Source: Flavobacteriaceae bacterium (GTDB taxonomy: Bacteria; Bacteroidota; Bacteroidia; Flavobacteriales; Flavobacteriaceae). Taken from it: a stretch of 64,000 nucleotides of DNA. Numbering within the stretch: position 1 is the stretch's first letter; every line of letters begins with the position of its first letter. The stretch covers positions 372,001 to 436,000 of the forward strand of contig JANQNQ010000001.1 in assembly GCA_028279515.1 (NCBI GenBank), read 5' to 3'. The position numbers were made by a program, and so were the translations under genes. Positions 42,436 to 51,465 of this stretch are shown here, piece after piece. Under the pieces are notes generated by a model. That model ran no database searches. It was not told the origin of the DNA and was given only the letters and a program-made list of their open reading frames with translations.

Positions 42436-42466
42436 AAGCCCACTTATTACGTGGGCTTATTTTTTG
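42436..42466 (+). terminator. Intrinsic terminator after valS
   Basis: AAGCCCAC-TTATTAC-GTGGGCTT stem followed by ATTTTTTG, 26 bases beyond the stop. Confidence 0.85.
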
Positions 42467-42526
42467 TCAGAGCACCATAGTAGCTTCGTATGAACGGAGT
42501 CTCATTAAAGAGACTCTTCCCAAGTT

Positions 42527-45500
42527 ATGAATGCGAAACTACTTTTGGCGTTGGGGATTACCTTCTGCATTGCAGTCTCCAATTTTTACGGACAAACAGG
42601 CCCTGGGGGAGTGGGTGTTGATGGCGGAGTCAACGATCTACGACTTTGGTTAGATGCCTCTCGAGGAGTTACTATAGATGCAAATAATCAAGTTGCTAGT
42701 TGGGCCGATGTCTCAGGGAACAATGAGATTTTAATGCGTGCTGGCAGCGGAGGATTCCCTTCTTTGTCTTCCTCTTTCGTAAATGGCTATGATGCTGTGA
42801 ATGCGAATACTTCGGGTTATTTATTGGATACCACGATCAATGACGGTGACTTCACAGATGATTTTTCGTTCTTCATTGTGGTGCAGGGGCAAACCGCAAA
42901 TGCTCCTCAATTTAGAGCCGTTTTCACAAACCTCTCCAATTGTGCAGGGGGAGGGGGCAGTACAAGTGATTCGTTTCAATTGGATAGTGACGGCAATGGA
43001 AATTGGAGCCATTTTACAAATCTTCGACGTACGGTAGCTCCTGTTAATGTCAATGCATGGCAGCTTTTAGGGTTTGACCTGCATGGCCGTTTGTTGGAAA
43101 CATTTAGTGACGGACAGAGATTCTTTTCTGGAAATCTACCCCTCATTTTTTTGGGTAATCGTTTCCGAGATTACCAAGTGGGAAGAAATAGGGGTTGCTG
43201 GGCCAATTTTCCTGCGCATATCGCTGAAATTATTGTCTATCAAACAGATGTAAATGCAGCGCAGCGCATTATTGTAGACAACTATCTTTCGGCCAAGTAT
43301 GGGATGACACTAACTGCAAATGACCTGTATACGCAAGACGACACAGCTCAGGGCAATTTTGACCATAGAGTAGCTGGTATCGGGCAGGCTTTAGATGGGT
43401 CAAATCAAGTTGATTCACAAGGTACAGGCATTGTGCGTATGAGTAATCCTTCTACTTTAAATAACAACGACTACTTATTTTGGGGAGCAGAAACTCGAAA
43501 CCCCACCTATAATTTCACGACCAATGCATCTCTTTATGCCGAACAACTAACCGCGAAATGGCGAGTGAGTAAGGTCAATGACCTAGGAAGCGTTTCAGTT
43601 TCATTTGACATTTCAGAGATAGACATATCGGGAAAAATGTCATGTGCTCCGTTACGTTTGACAGTGAGCAATGATGCTCAATTTTCCTCTGGAATCCGAA
43701 ATTATGATCTGACCATTACTGGAACCACCGCAACAGCTCATAATGTGATGTTCGATGATGCGGATTATTTCACATTGTCGTATGCAAATGAAATCTTTTG
43801 GGATCCTGATTCAACTTGGGGGTTTTCTTGGAAAAATGGATCAGGTCAGTTTGAGGCTCCTGGCCCTCATGATGAATGTTTTAAGCTAACGGTGTTAGCA
43901 GGCTCATCTAACAATTTTCCTGTTATTAATTCGGAAGCTCACGTCAGAGAAGTTGAAATTCAGGATGGATGGAATCTAACCGTGGCGAACACCGGGTTTT
44001 TAGAAGTTGAAGAAGGAATCAATCTTGGAGTGGACAGTGAACTGATATTACAAGGCGAATCACAATTGAAGCAAAACCACACGGGAACTTCATTGAATAT
44101 AGGAACGGGCAGGCTGACCATTGCGCAGCAAGGAACAAGCAATCCGTACAACTATAATTATTGGAGTGCTCCTGTAAATCGCAATGACACTTGGCAAATC
44201 GGGTATTTAGAAGATGCAAATGGCTCTGTGAACTTCGTCCCTTCCGCAACACCAAACCCTCCAGCTGTCAGCAACCAGTTTTTATACACCTTTCCGCCAT
44301 CCAATGCTGGATATTATGGTTGGGTGTACACCACAGTCAATACTGATATTCTTCCGGGCTTGGGATATACTATGAAGGGGTCAGCCACGGGTCTTTCAGA
44401 AAATGAATACAACTTTGCGGGGACACCTAATGATGGCGAGTATCGACATGATCTAACAGGTGGCCCAACAGGTGTCTCACAACTTGTTTTAGTGGGAAAT
44501 CCGTATCCATCGGCGTTGGATGCCAATGCATTTATCGCTGATAATGGTGACACCATTCAAGGGACCTTGTATTTCTGGGAAGGCTTTTCAACGAATAGCT
44601 CTCACAATACTAGTGAATATCACGGAGGGTATGCAACCTACAATGGCGCAATGGGGCTTCAGGCGGTGGCAGGAAATGTAGACGGAAACATCATCAGCAT
44701 GGAAGGTGCCCCTAGCAAACCAGCTCCTGAGCGTTACATTCCGGTAGGTCAGGGTTTCTTTGTCCAAACACTTGATAACTTTAGCGCTGTTGGTGATAGC
44801 GGTACGTTGGTGTTCAAGAATTCTCAGCGAGCTTTGGTTCGGGAAAGTGATGCATCGGGATCTGCTTTTTTTAGAGCAAATATGGGGGCAGTTCATAGAG
44901 ATGAGCAAACAATAGATACCAGACCAAAACTACGTTTGGGAATCAGGACACCAGATGGGATATATAAACAATTAGGTCTAGGGTTTGATGAGCGAGCTAC
45001 CATAGGAATAGATACACTATATGACGCCCATTCTTTTGATGTATTGAATAATGACTTTTTCTGGGTCATTGAAGATCAGCGATTCGTAATACAAGGATTA
45101 CCCGTTTTAGAATCAAATGTTCAAATTCTGATTGGCTTCGATGTTCAGGAATCAGGAGATTACATGTTCAGAATTCACAGTCTTGAGAACTTTCCAGACC
45201 CCATGTCAATCTATTTATATGATAGTTACAGAGGTCAATATTATCAACTCAGTCAGGAAGAACTCATAAACCTTTCTATTGAAGCAGGAGAGACGAATGA
45301 TCGTTTCTTCGTTACATTTTCTTCTGAGACCATGGACATTGGTCATAAAGAATTAAATGAGATCAAAATTTACTACTTGTCCAATACTTGTGAAATCCTC
45401 TTTAAAGGAATCGCCGTAGAGGAAGTAAGCAGGTTGGAAGTTTTTGATATGTCAGGCAGGAATGTTCGAGTAACATATCCTCAGAAACAGATAGTTAAGC

Positions 45501-45583
45501 TGTCATTAGCTAGCGGTCACTACATCATAAAACTTAGCCGCCAAGATGGTTTGGCACATACCCAAAAAATAACAGTGAAATGA
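42527..45583 (+). CDS. Large T9SS-secreted surface protein
   Basis: 1018 residues. Signal peptide (LLLALGITFCIAVSNFYGQ), a LamG/concanavalin-like domain near the N-terminus (LRLWLDASRGV, VASWADVSGNN, residues of about 35-260), then long beta-rich regions with Ser/Thr/Gly content. The last 75 residues have the plan of a type A T9SS sorting domain (ISGRNVR-like DMSGRNVRVTY, ASGHYIIKLSRQDG and a final KITVK). The protein would be exported by Sec and moved to the surface by type IX secretion. It shows no enzymatic motif; adhesion is plausible. A second T9SS protein follows on the same strand. Confidence 0.85.
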   Translation: MNAKLLLALGITFCIAVSNFYGQTGPGGVGVDGGVNDLRLWLDASRGVTIDANNQVASWADVSGNNEILMRAGSGGFPSLSSSFVNGYDAVNANTSGYLLDTTINDGDFTDDFSFFIVVQGQTANAPQFRAVFTNLSNCAGGGGSTSDSFQLDSDGNGNWSHFTNLRRTVAPVNVNAWQLLGFDLHGRLLETFSDGQRFFSGNLPLIFLGNRFRDYQVGRNRGCWANFPAHIAEIIVYQTDVNAAQRIIVDNYLSAKYGMTLTANDLYTQDDTAQGNFDHRVAGIGQALDGSNQVDSQGTGIVRMSNPSTLNNNDYLFWGAETRNPTYNFTTNASLYAEQLTAKWRVSKVNDLGSVSVSFDISEIDISGKMSCAPLRLTVSNDAQFSSGIRNYDLTITGTTATAHNVMFDDADYFTLSYANEIFWDPDSTWGFSWKNGSGQFEAPGPHDECFKLTVLAGSSNNFPVINSEAHVREVEIQDGWNLTVANTGFLEVEEGINLGVDSELILQGESQLKQNHTGTSLNIGTGRLTIAQQGTSNPYNYNYWSAPVNRNDTWQIGYLEDANGSVNFVPSATPNPPAVSNQFLYTFPPSNAGYYGWVYTTVNTDILPGLGYTMKGSATGLSENEYNFAGTPNDGEYRHDLTGGPTGVSQLVLVGNPYPSALDANAFIADNGDTIQGTLYFWEGFSTNSSHNTSEYHGGYATYNGAMGLQAVAGNVDGNIISMEGAPSKPAPERYIPVGQGFFVQTLDNFSAVGDSGTLVFKNSQRALVRESDASGSAFFRANMGAVHRDEQTIDTRPKLRLGIRTPDGIYKQLGLGFDERATIGIDTLYDAHSFDVLNNDFFWVIEDQRFVIQGLPVLESNVQILIGFDVQESGDYMFRIHSLENFPDPMSIYLYDSYRGQYYQLSQEELINLSIEAGETNDRFFVTFSSETMDIGHKELNEIKIYYLSNTCEILFKGIAVEEVSRLEVFDMSGRNVRVTYPQKQIVKLSLASGHYIIKLSRQDGLAHTQKITVK

Positions 45584-45652
45584 TTAATGAACAAGGGTTC
45601 ACTGAAACAAATAAATTTTAAAACATCTAATAACAAATTCAGATTGAAATCT

Positions 45653-46513
45653 ATGAGAACACAAGTACTATTTTCCCTCATTTTTACGATAACATTTGGC
45701 TTGATAGGCCATGCGCAACAACCTTGCGTAGGTGATGAAGCTAATGTATTCAGGTTTACACTCTCTTCTGGGGTTAACTATGAGTTGGTTAAAGAAGAAA
45801 AGAATTGGGCAGAGGCTGCTGCTTGTGCCGTTGAACGCGGTGGTATTTTAGCAGAAGTTGTAGATGCCAATGAACAACAAGAAATCATCACACATTTACG
45901 ATCTGAAGCCAGTGGCATTGATCTTATGGCAAATCCAACACGTTCTGTTGCTCCTGATGGAGGCGGAGCTGTTTACGTCTGGATCGGAGGTAACGATATG
46001 GGCGCAGAAGGTGACTGGGTTTGGGATGGCAAAAATTCGGGTAATGGTGTGCCATTTTGGACGGGTGATGTTACTGGAAGCGCAGTGGGTAGCTCATTTA
46101 ATCATTGGGGTAATGGGCCTAGTAACCTTGATGATGTGCAGGATGCCCTGGCCATGGGTGTGACTGATTGGCGTCCCAATATATCAGGAGCTGTAGGAGA
46201 TTGGAATGATCTTAACGAGCAAAATGCCTTGTACTATCTAATAGAATATGCCCCTTCACTTAGTATTGATGACGTCACAGTGGACCATGGTCTTCGTATC
46301 TATCCAAACCCGTCAAGTGATTTTATTGCTTTGTCGAGTGAGCATATTGACTCAGTTACGATTTTCGACCTGACTGGGAAAAAAGTACAACAAGTATTGA
46401 AATACGAAAGTAATTCGCACATCGATATCTCTAACCTTCATAAGGGTGTTTATCTTGTAGAATTAATATCAGAAAGAGGAAATAGCGCTGTGAAAAAAAT
46501 GGTCAAGGAGTGA
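45653..46513 (+). CDS. C-type-lectin-like T9SS-secreted protein
   Basis: 286 residues from the ATG at 45653, which begins a good signal peptide (VLFSLIFTITFGLIGHAQ). The frame extends 22 residues further upstream without signal features. A C-type-lectin-like domain covers about residues 25-200: NWAEAAACAVERGGILAEV, VWIGGNDMGAEGDWVWDG, FNHWGNGPSN and GDWNDLN, with the WND motif of calcium/carbohydrate-binding members. The C-terminus is a T9SS type A signal (LRIYPNPSSDFI, DISNLHKGVYLVELIS). It should be a surface carbohydrate-binding or adhesion protein, probably acting with the large protein encoded 69 bases upstream. Confidence 0.86.
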   Translation: MRTQVLFSLIFTITFGLIGHAQQPCVGDEANVFRFTLSSGVNYELVKEEKNWAEAAACAVERGGILAEVVDANEQQEIITHLRSEASGIDLMANPTRSVAPDGGGAVYVWIGGNDMGAEGDWVWDGKNSGNGVPFWTGDVTGSAVGSSFNHWGNGPSNLDDVQDALAMGVTDWRPNISGAVGDWNDLNEQNALYYLIEYAPSLSIDDVTVDHGLRIYPNPSSDFIALSSEHIDSVTIFDLTGKKVQQVLKYESNSHIDISNLHKGVYLVELISERGNSAVKKMVKE

Positions 46514-46575
46514 TTTCCTAACTTGGATTCAGCCAGGGATGAGGTAAAGCGGAATCAATATGTGACTGATTGTTA

Positions 46576-46839
46576 TTAAGATTTAGGAATATGTTGGTCC
46601 ACTAACTTGATGTATTCGCGCTTTGCCTCTTCTTCACTTATATTACGTACTTGAAATAGAGCATTGGCCTTAAAAGCGTTGATCAGTGGTTTACGACTCC
46701 CGGGGTTTTCGTTATTTTGTGTAGCCTTTTTGTAATAGGCATATAATTTAAGCAAGAGATCGGCCTGCAATGGTTCGAGATAATTGTTTACTCGAGCTAC
46801 CGCTTCATCAAATGCGATATCTAACTTACTTTTCTTCAT
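46576..46839 (-). CDS. Acyl-CoA-binding protein
   Basis: 87 residues. Four-helix ACBP fold: LDIAFDEAVARVNNYLEPLQ, LLLKLYAYYKKATQ (the conserved YxxYKQAT-like helix), GSRKPLINAFKANALFQV, and EEEAKREYIKLVDQ. Conserved Lys and Tyr for CoA binding are present. The product binds acyl-CoA esters in the cytoplasm. It is the last gene of an operon with psd and cdsA, so it may supply acyl-CoA to phospholipid synthesis; its start overlaps the psd end. Confidence 0.88.
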   Translation of the reverse strand: MKKSKLDIAFDEAVARVNNYLEPLQADLLLKLYAYYKKATQNNENPGSRKPLINAFKANALFQVRNISEEEAKREYIKLVDQHIPKS

Positions 46840-47489
46840 TATTGTTCAGCAATGACATCAATACCTCCTTTTACCATCTGATTCAAGGTCACCTTTACGT
46901 TAGTGTCCAAAGGCAAGAACAAATCTACTCTTGACCCAAACTTTATAAACCCTGCATCTGTGCCCTGTACAACTTGCATCCCTTCTTTAGCATAGTTAAC
47001 GATTCGCTTGGCTAATGCCCCTGCTATCTGTCTATACAAGATTTCACCATAGGTTTCATTGGCAACTACAACTGTGGTGCGTTCATTTTCTTCTGATGCC
47101 TTTGGATGCCACGCTACAAGATACTTTCCGGGATGATATTTACTGAATTTCACAGTACCTCCCAGCGCATATCTGGTTACGTGTACGTTTATCGGAGACA
47201 TGAAAATGGAAATTTGCAATCGCTTGTCCTTAAAGTATTCTTTCTCAAAGACCTCTTCGATAACGACTACTTTTCCGTCTACGGGAGCAATCACGTGTTT
47301 GTCATTGATCGTTGTAACTCGCTTTGGGTTTCGGAAGAACTGAAGGATAAGGACCAAAAGGATCAAAGCAGCAACTTGTACCAAGATCTTAAGCCAAGGT
47401 ATAGAAATGAAATATTCTGCACCAACGGCCAAGGCAATGGTAAGTAGTAATGTGATGGTAATAATTTTAAATCCTTCTTTATGAAACAT
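46839..47489 (-). CDS. psd: Phosphatidylserine decarboxylase (PSD-A type)
   Basis: 216 residues. Two N-terminal membrane helices, then the catalytic domain: VIAPVDGKVVVIEEV, FMSPINVHVTRYALGG, and the self-cleavage motif GS in FIKFGSRVDLFLP near the C-terminus, which generates the pyruvoyl group. The short length and FGSR site mark the PSD-A group. It makes phosphatidylethanolamine at the cytoplasmic membrane. It overlaps the cdsA end by 11 bases, giving a phospholipid operon (cdsA, psd, ACBP). Confidence 0.94.
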   Translation of the reverse strand: MFHKEGFKIITITLLLTIALAVGAEYFISIPWLKILVQVAALILLVLILQFFRNPKRVTTINDKHVIAPVDGKVVVIEEVFEKEYFKDKRLQISIFMSPINVHVTRYALGGTVKFSKYHPGKYLVAWHPKASEENERTTVVVANETYGEILYRQIAGALAKRIVNYAKEGMQVVQGTDAGFIKFGSRVDLFLPLDTNVKVTLNQMVKGGIDVIAEQ

Positions 47490-48306
47490 AATTAAAAAGT
47501 TGTAATGTTAAGTAGATAAATGGAGCGGCAAACACTAAACTGTCCAATCTGTCAAGCAGACCACCATGACCCGGTAAGATGGCGCCACTATCTTTGACTC
47601 CAGCTTTTCGCTTAAATTTAGATTCGATAAGGTCACCAATACTGCCAAGAATAACGGTAACAGTTGCTAATATCAACCAATGGATAAGTGGCAGCACATC
47701 GGTATACTTGTAGAGGAAATAGGCTGCGACAAGAGAAAAAGCAAATCCGCCAATAAATCCTTCTATAGTCTTCTTTGGTGAGATCCTTTCGAAGAGTTTG
47801 GTTTTACCAAAACTCTTTCCGACCAAATAGGCAAAAGAATCATTCACCCACATCAATATAAAAATACCAAATATTAAAAACTTAGCAAAGCTATTTCCTT
47901 GATATGGAATCAATGTGAGGAAAATACAGCCAGCTCCCAAATAGAGCAAACTGATGACAAACTTTGCGGGTGCATTGAACACACGTTCTTTCTTAGAGAA
48001 CAAGTCAAAAATCAAGAAAATGTTGACAGCCAATGTAGGTGCGAGTAAAGACCAAGCGAGTACTTGGTCATCGAGCTTTTCATTGAGTAAGTGAAATAAT
48101 AACCACCACAGCACCAAAAAGGCTAGGAAGATGTGATATCCCCTAAGTTTTATAATGCGCTTAAATTCATAAAGGCAGGTTAGACCGAAGACCAAAAACA
48201 GAAAATTGAAAGCATCGTTAAAGGTGTCGTTGCCCAAAAAAACAGCCGCAAGTAACAAGAAAACATACAATGCCCCTGTAATGGAGCGCTTTAAGAGTTC
48301 TTTCAT
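47479..48306 (-). CDS. cdsA: Phosphatidate cytidylyltransferase
   Basis: 275 residues from the ATG at 48306. About eight hydrophobic helices and the CdsA signature near the C-terminus: FGKTKLFERISPKKTIEGFIGG, then SIGDLIESKFKRKAGVKDSGAILPGHGGLLDRLDSL. The conserved metal Asp residues are present in both parts. It makes CDP-diacylglycerol at the cytoplasmic membrane. The start is one base from the LUD gene stop; its end overlaps psd. Confidence 0.95.
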   Translation of the reverse strand: MKELLKRSITGALYVFLLLAAVFLGNDTFNDAFNFLFLVFGLTCLYEFKRIIKLRGYHIFLAFLVLWWLLFHLLNEKLDDQVLAWSLLAPTLAVNIFLIFDLFSKKERVFNAPAKFVISLLYLGAGCIFLTLIPYQGNSFAKFLIFGIFILMWVNDSFAYLVGKSFGKTKLFERISPKKTIEGFIGGFAFSLVAAYFLYKYTDVLPLIHWLILATVTVILGSIGDLIESKFKRKAGVKDSGAILPGHGGLLDRLDSLVFAAPFIYLTLQLFNYVS

Positions 48307-48307
48307 T

Positions 48308-48916
48308 TTAAAGGTCTTCGAGTAGCAGCAAATATAGGTTTTTTGAACTACTTCCATAAGACAGGAAGTCTTTTTCTTCGGCTACTTGAAAGTGCTTTAT
48401 CGTAGTAATATTGCTGGGAATAGATTTGGTATGCTTATTTTTTATACCGCGCAATCCTTCGCCAATAGTATCCACCAATTGACTAGTGGTGCTATAGATA
48501 ATGAAGTTGTCTGGAAGGTCGTTCAGTTTTTTCTCGGCGATCTGATTTGAGCTCACCAAAATTGAACCATTGTCGGCTACTAAGTACTCACAAGTCGAGA
48601 AGAAGAAGGCCGCATTATGGCTTTTCTTCTGAAACATAACATCAAAGCTTTTAAACTTCTCCTTTAGATTTTCATCCAAGCACAGCACTTCTTTTTCGTG
48701 CCAGTCATTTTCATCTAGAATATTGGTGAATGCTTGATTGACTTCATCCAATGAATCACAATACAAGAATTTACCTCCATTTTGTTTGAAGGTGATTGTA
48801 AACTTTTCATCTATTGGCAGCTTGATCTCTGGCATGTATTTACCACGCTCCTGAGCAGGCTGGGTGCTGTCGGGGGTCTTAGATTTTGGGCCGAAAAGTT
48901 TCTTAAAAAGACTCAT
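48308..48916 (-). CDS. LUD-domain protein (LutC/YkgG-like)
   Basis: 202 residues with a LUD fold: a basic N-terminal SLFKKLFGPKSKTPDS tail, a central KFLYCDSLDEVNQAFTNI, and the C-terminal ECEYLVADNGSILVSS...LPDNFIIYSTTSQLVDTIGEGLRGI pattern. The LUD family is named for lactate utilisation, but the lutAB partners are not in the window, so that function is unlikely to be direct. It sits between ftsH and cdsA on the same strand. An AT-rich 12-bp inverted repeat precedes it. Confidence 0.8.
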   Translation of the reverse strand: MSLFKKLFGPKSKTPDSTQPAQERGKYMPEIKLPIDEKFTITFKQNGGKFLYCDSLDEVNQAFTNILDENDWHEKEVLCLDENLKEKFKSFDVMFQKKSHNAAFFFSTCEYLVADNGSILVSSNQIAEKKLNDLPDNFIIYSTTSQLVDTIGEGLRGIKNKHTKSIPSNITTIKHFQVAEEKDFLSYGSSSKNLYLLLLEDL

Positions 48917-48966
48917 GGAGTAGCCTAATTGGTGGCTATTTATTATAATAAAATAAATCTAAAGAT

Positions 48967-49007
48967 AAAAAATCTTAACATAAACATGAGTTAAATTAAG
49001 ATTTTTT
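48967..49007 (-). terminator. AT-rich inverted repeat, likely weak terminator or attenuator after ftsH
   Basis: A perfect 12-bp inverted repeat, AAAAAATCTTAA and TTAAGATTTTTT, with a 17-base loop. On the minus strand the stem ends in a T run. It lies 22 bases beyond the ftsH stop and may reduce read-through to the LUD/cdsA/psd/ACBP genes. A TATCTTTA element (48967-48960) next to it could be a secondary promoter. Confidence 0.45.
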
Positions 49008-49029
49008 AGAAGCGTAAAAGCCTTTGTCT

Positions 49030-51000
49030 TTAGCTTGCCTTAGATTCAGTGCTATCGTCATCGCTTGGCACCTCGGTAGTTTCTTCCACCTTTTCAAAAG
49101 GTCGTTTGCCGAATATCTTTTCTAAGTCGTCTTTGAAGATTACTTCTTTATCCAACAAGTGTTCTGCCAACTCGGTGAGTTTGTCCTTATTGGTTTCCAA
49201 AAGAGCGATAGCTCGTTCATATTGTTCTTCAATGATTTTTGAGATTTCTTTATCAATTATCTGAGCCGTTTCTTCGCTATATGGCTTTGTAAAGCCATAA
49301 TCTGTTTGACCGGAAGAATCATAATAGGTAAGGTTTCCTACGGTCTCATTTAAACCATAGATGGTAACCATACCTCTTGCTTGTTTAGTAACCTTCTCAA
49401 GGTCGCTCAAAGCTCCTGTTGATATCTTGTCGAAAATCACTTTTTCTGCAGCTCTTCCTCCCAAGGTGGCGCACATTTCATCCAGCATTTGTTCTGGACG
49501 AACGATCAGACGCTCTTCAGGGAGATACCATGCAGCACCTAGAGACTGTCCTCGTGGTACGATGGTCACTTTTACTAGCGGAGCAGCATGCTCTAGCATC
49601 CAGCTAACTGTAGCATGTCCTGCTTCATGATAAGCGATGGTCTTCTTCTCTTCTGGAGTAATGATCTTGTTTTTCTTCTCTAGTCCGCCAACGATACGAT
49701 CAACGGCATCCAAGAAGTCTTGCTTATCAACGGCTTTTTTGCCATTTCTGGCAGCGATCAATGCAGCCTCGTTACATACATTGGCAATATCGGCACCAGA
49801 GAAACCAGGTGTTTGTTTTGCCAAGAAATCTGTATCCAAGGTTTCGGCTGTTTTTATCGGACGTAGGTGTACTTCGAATATTTCTTTACGCTCACGCAAA
49901 TCTGGAAGATCTACATAGATCTGTCTATCGAATCGTCCAGCACGCATCAAGGCTTTGTCCAATACATCAGCACGGTTTGTCGCTGCTAAAACAATTACGT
50001 TCGTGTTGGTCCCAAACCCGTCCATTTCGGTTAGGAGCTGGTTTAGAGTATTCTCGCGCTCATCATTTGATCCTGTGAAGTTACTTTTACCTCTAGCTCT
50101 TCCTATGGCGTCTATCTCATCAATAAAGATAATTGATGGTGATTTGTCTTTTGCTTGTTTGAAAAGATCACGAACTCTTGACGCACCTACTCCAACAAAC
50201 ATTTCGACGAAGTCAGATCCTGATAATGAGAAGAAGGGCACTTTTGCTTCACCAGCAACTGCTTTTGCAAGCAAGGTTTTACCGGTTCCAGGAGGGCCTA
50301 CTAAAAGGGCTCCTTTCGGAATCTTTCCTCCTAACGAAGTATACTTATCAGGGTTTTTCAAGAAATCAACGATTTCTTGTACTTCTTCTTTAGCACCTTC
50401 TAATCCAGCGACATCTTTGAACGAAACCTTAGTGTCGGTCTTCTCGTCGAATAGCTTGGCCTTTGATTTTCCGATGTTAAAGATTTGTCCGCCGGCACCT
50501 CCGCCAGCACCACCAGACATACGTCGCATCAAGAATATCCAGATTCCGATGATGACGATAAAAGGAAGCAATGTCAAGAAAATATCGCCGATGAAATTGG
50601 TGTCGTTATCAAATTCTCTTTCAACACTTAGATTGTTATCACGAACAATGTCATCGAACTTGTTCTCAAAGTTCTCTTGACTACCATAGGTGAATTCATA
50701 GTGCGGAGCATTCGCATTTGGAAATAGGCTTTTGCTCTTGGTCTTTTTATGAATATCCTTCTCTTGCGCTTCTTTGGTAAGAAACACCTTTGCTTTAGAA
50801 GTGTTCTCAATGATCAAGACCTTACTGATGTCACCATCTTTAAGAAACTTGAAGAAATCAGATTGATTGGTCCGTGCAGCGCTTTGCCATTGGCCATCCC
50901 CGCTAAAAAGCGTCATACTAAGGAAAATGGCAATCACAATTGCATAGATCCAATAGGCACTGAACTTCGGTTTTTTATTTGGAATATTTTCTTTCGACAT
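49030..51000 (-). CDS. ftsH: ATP-dependent membrane zinc protease FtsH
   Basis: 656 residues. Two membrane helices (about 17-33 and 139-157) flank a periplasmic domain. AAA+ domain: Walker A GPPGTGKT (235-242), Walker B IIFIDEIDAIG, SRH with R fingers in RAGRFDRQIYVDLP. The zinc protease motif is HEAGH at about 458. It degrades membrane and regulatory proteins, and controls lipid A/phospholipid balance in other bacteria. It is downstream of rsfS (11 bases) in a minus-strand operon that continues to CdsA, Psd and ACBP. Confidence 0.97.
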   Translation of the reverse strand: MSKENIPNKKPKFSAYWIYAIVIAIFLSMTLFSGDGQWQSAARTNQSDFFKFLKDGDISKVLIIENTSKAKVFLTKEAQEKDIHKKTKSKSLFPNANAPHYEFTYGSQENFENKFDDIVRDNNLSVEREFDNDTNFIGDIFLTLLPFIVIIGIWIFLMRRMSGGAGGGAGGQIFNIGKSKAKLFDEKTDTKVSFKDVAGLEGAKEEVQEIVDFLKNPDKYTSLGGKIPKGALLVGPPGTGKTLLAKAVAGEAKVPFFSLSGSDFVEMFVGVGASRVRDLFKQAKDKSPSIIFIDEIDAIGRARGKSNFTGSNDERENTLNQLLTEMDGFGTNTNVIVLAATNRADVLDKALMRAGRFDRQIYVDLPDLRERKEIFEVHLRPIKTAETLDTDFLAKQTPGFSGADIANVCNEAALIAARNGKKAVDKQDFLDAVDRIVGGLEKKNKIITPEEKKTIAYHEAGHATVSWMLEHAAPLVKVTIVPRGQSLGAAWYLPEERLIVRPEQMLDEMCATLGGRAAEKVIFDKISTGALSDLEKVTKQARGMVTIYGLNETVGNLTYYDSSGQTDYGFTKPYSEETAQIIDKEISKIIEEQYERAIALLETNKDKLTELAEHLLDKEVIFKDDLEKIFGKRPFEKVEETTEVPSDDDSTESKAS

Positions 51001-51011
51001 TAAGCTGTTTT

Positions 51012-51383
51012 TTAATAATTAGTAGATATCGTAGTCATCTTTGCATCGCCCCATAGGCTTTCGATATCGTAGAATTCTCTGATGTGCTTCTGGAATACAT
51101 GTACCACAACGTTCACATAGTCCATTAGTACCCACTCTGCATTGTCGGTTCCTTCAACATGCCATGGTTTATCTTGAATTTCTTTACTTACTGTTTTTTG
51201 GATGGAGTTTACGATGGCGTTTACTTGGGTGTTAGAAGTACCATTGCAGATTACGAAATAGTCACAAACAGTATTTTCTATCTCCCTCAAATCCAAAATA
51301 TCTATATCTCTTCCCTTTACTTCTTCTATCCCCTTTAAGATAAGTGTGATTAATTGGTCTGCGCTACTATTCGTTTTTGCCAT
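51012..51383 (-). CDS. rsfS: Ribosomal silencing factor
   Basis: 123 residues of the RsfS/Iojap family: ILDLREIENTVCDYFVICNGTSNTQVNAIVNSI, then the W-H-V-E-G motif (KPWHVEGTDNAEWVLMDYVNVVVHVF) and a final WGDAK. It binds the L14 protein on the large subunit and blocks subunit joining under starvation. It heads the ftsH operon, with an exact -7 element 20 bases upstream. Confidence 0.94.
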   Translation of the reverse strand: MAKTNSSADQLITLILKGIEEVKGRDIDILDLREIENTVCDYFVICNGTSNTQVNAIVNSIQKTVSKEIQDKPWHVEGTDNAEWVLMDYVNVVVHVFQKHIREFYDIESLWGDAKMTTISTNY

Positions 51384-51402
51384 TAAATTTATTTATTTTA
51401 CG

Positions 51403-51410
51403 CAAAGTTA
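51403..51410 (-). promoter_or_regulatory. -7 element of the rsfS-ftsH operon
   Basis: TAACTTTG on the minus strand, an exact TAnnTTTG match, 19 bases before the rsfS ATG in the 82-base gap to the divergent birA gene. No TTG is at the -33 distance. Confidence 0.5.
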
Positions 51411-51465
51411 TTACTTTTTTAGTTTCACGAAGGACTTATTTAACATAAGATTCATAATACTTGTC

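Noticed and set aside
49955-50680. 241-codon + strand frame inside ftsH
   Set aside because: It lies antisense to the AAA+ domain of a clear ftsH; its product is Ser/Pro-rich, typical of a shadow frame.
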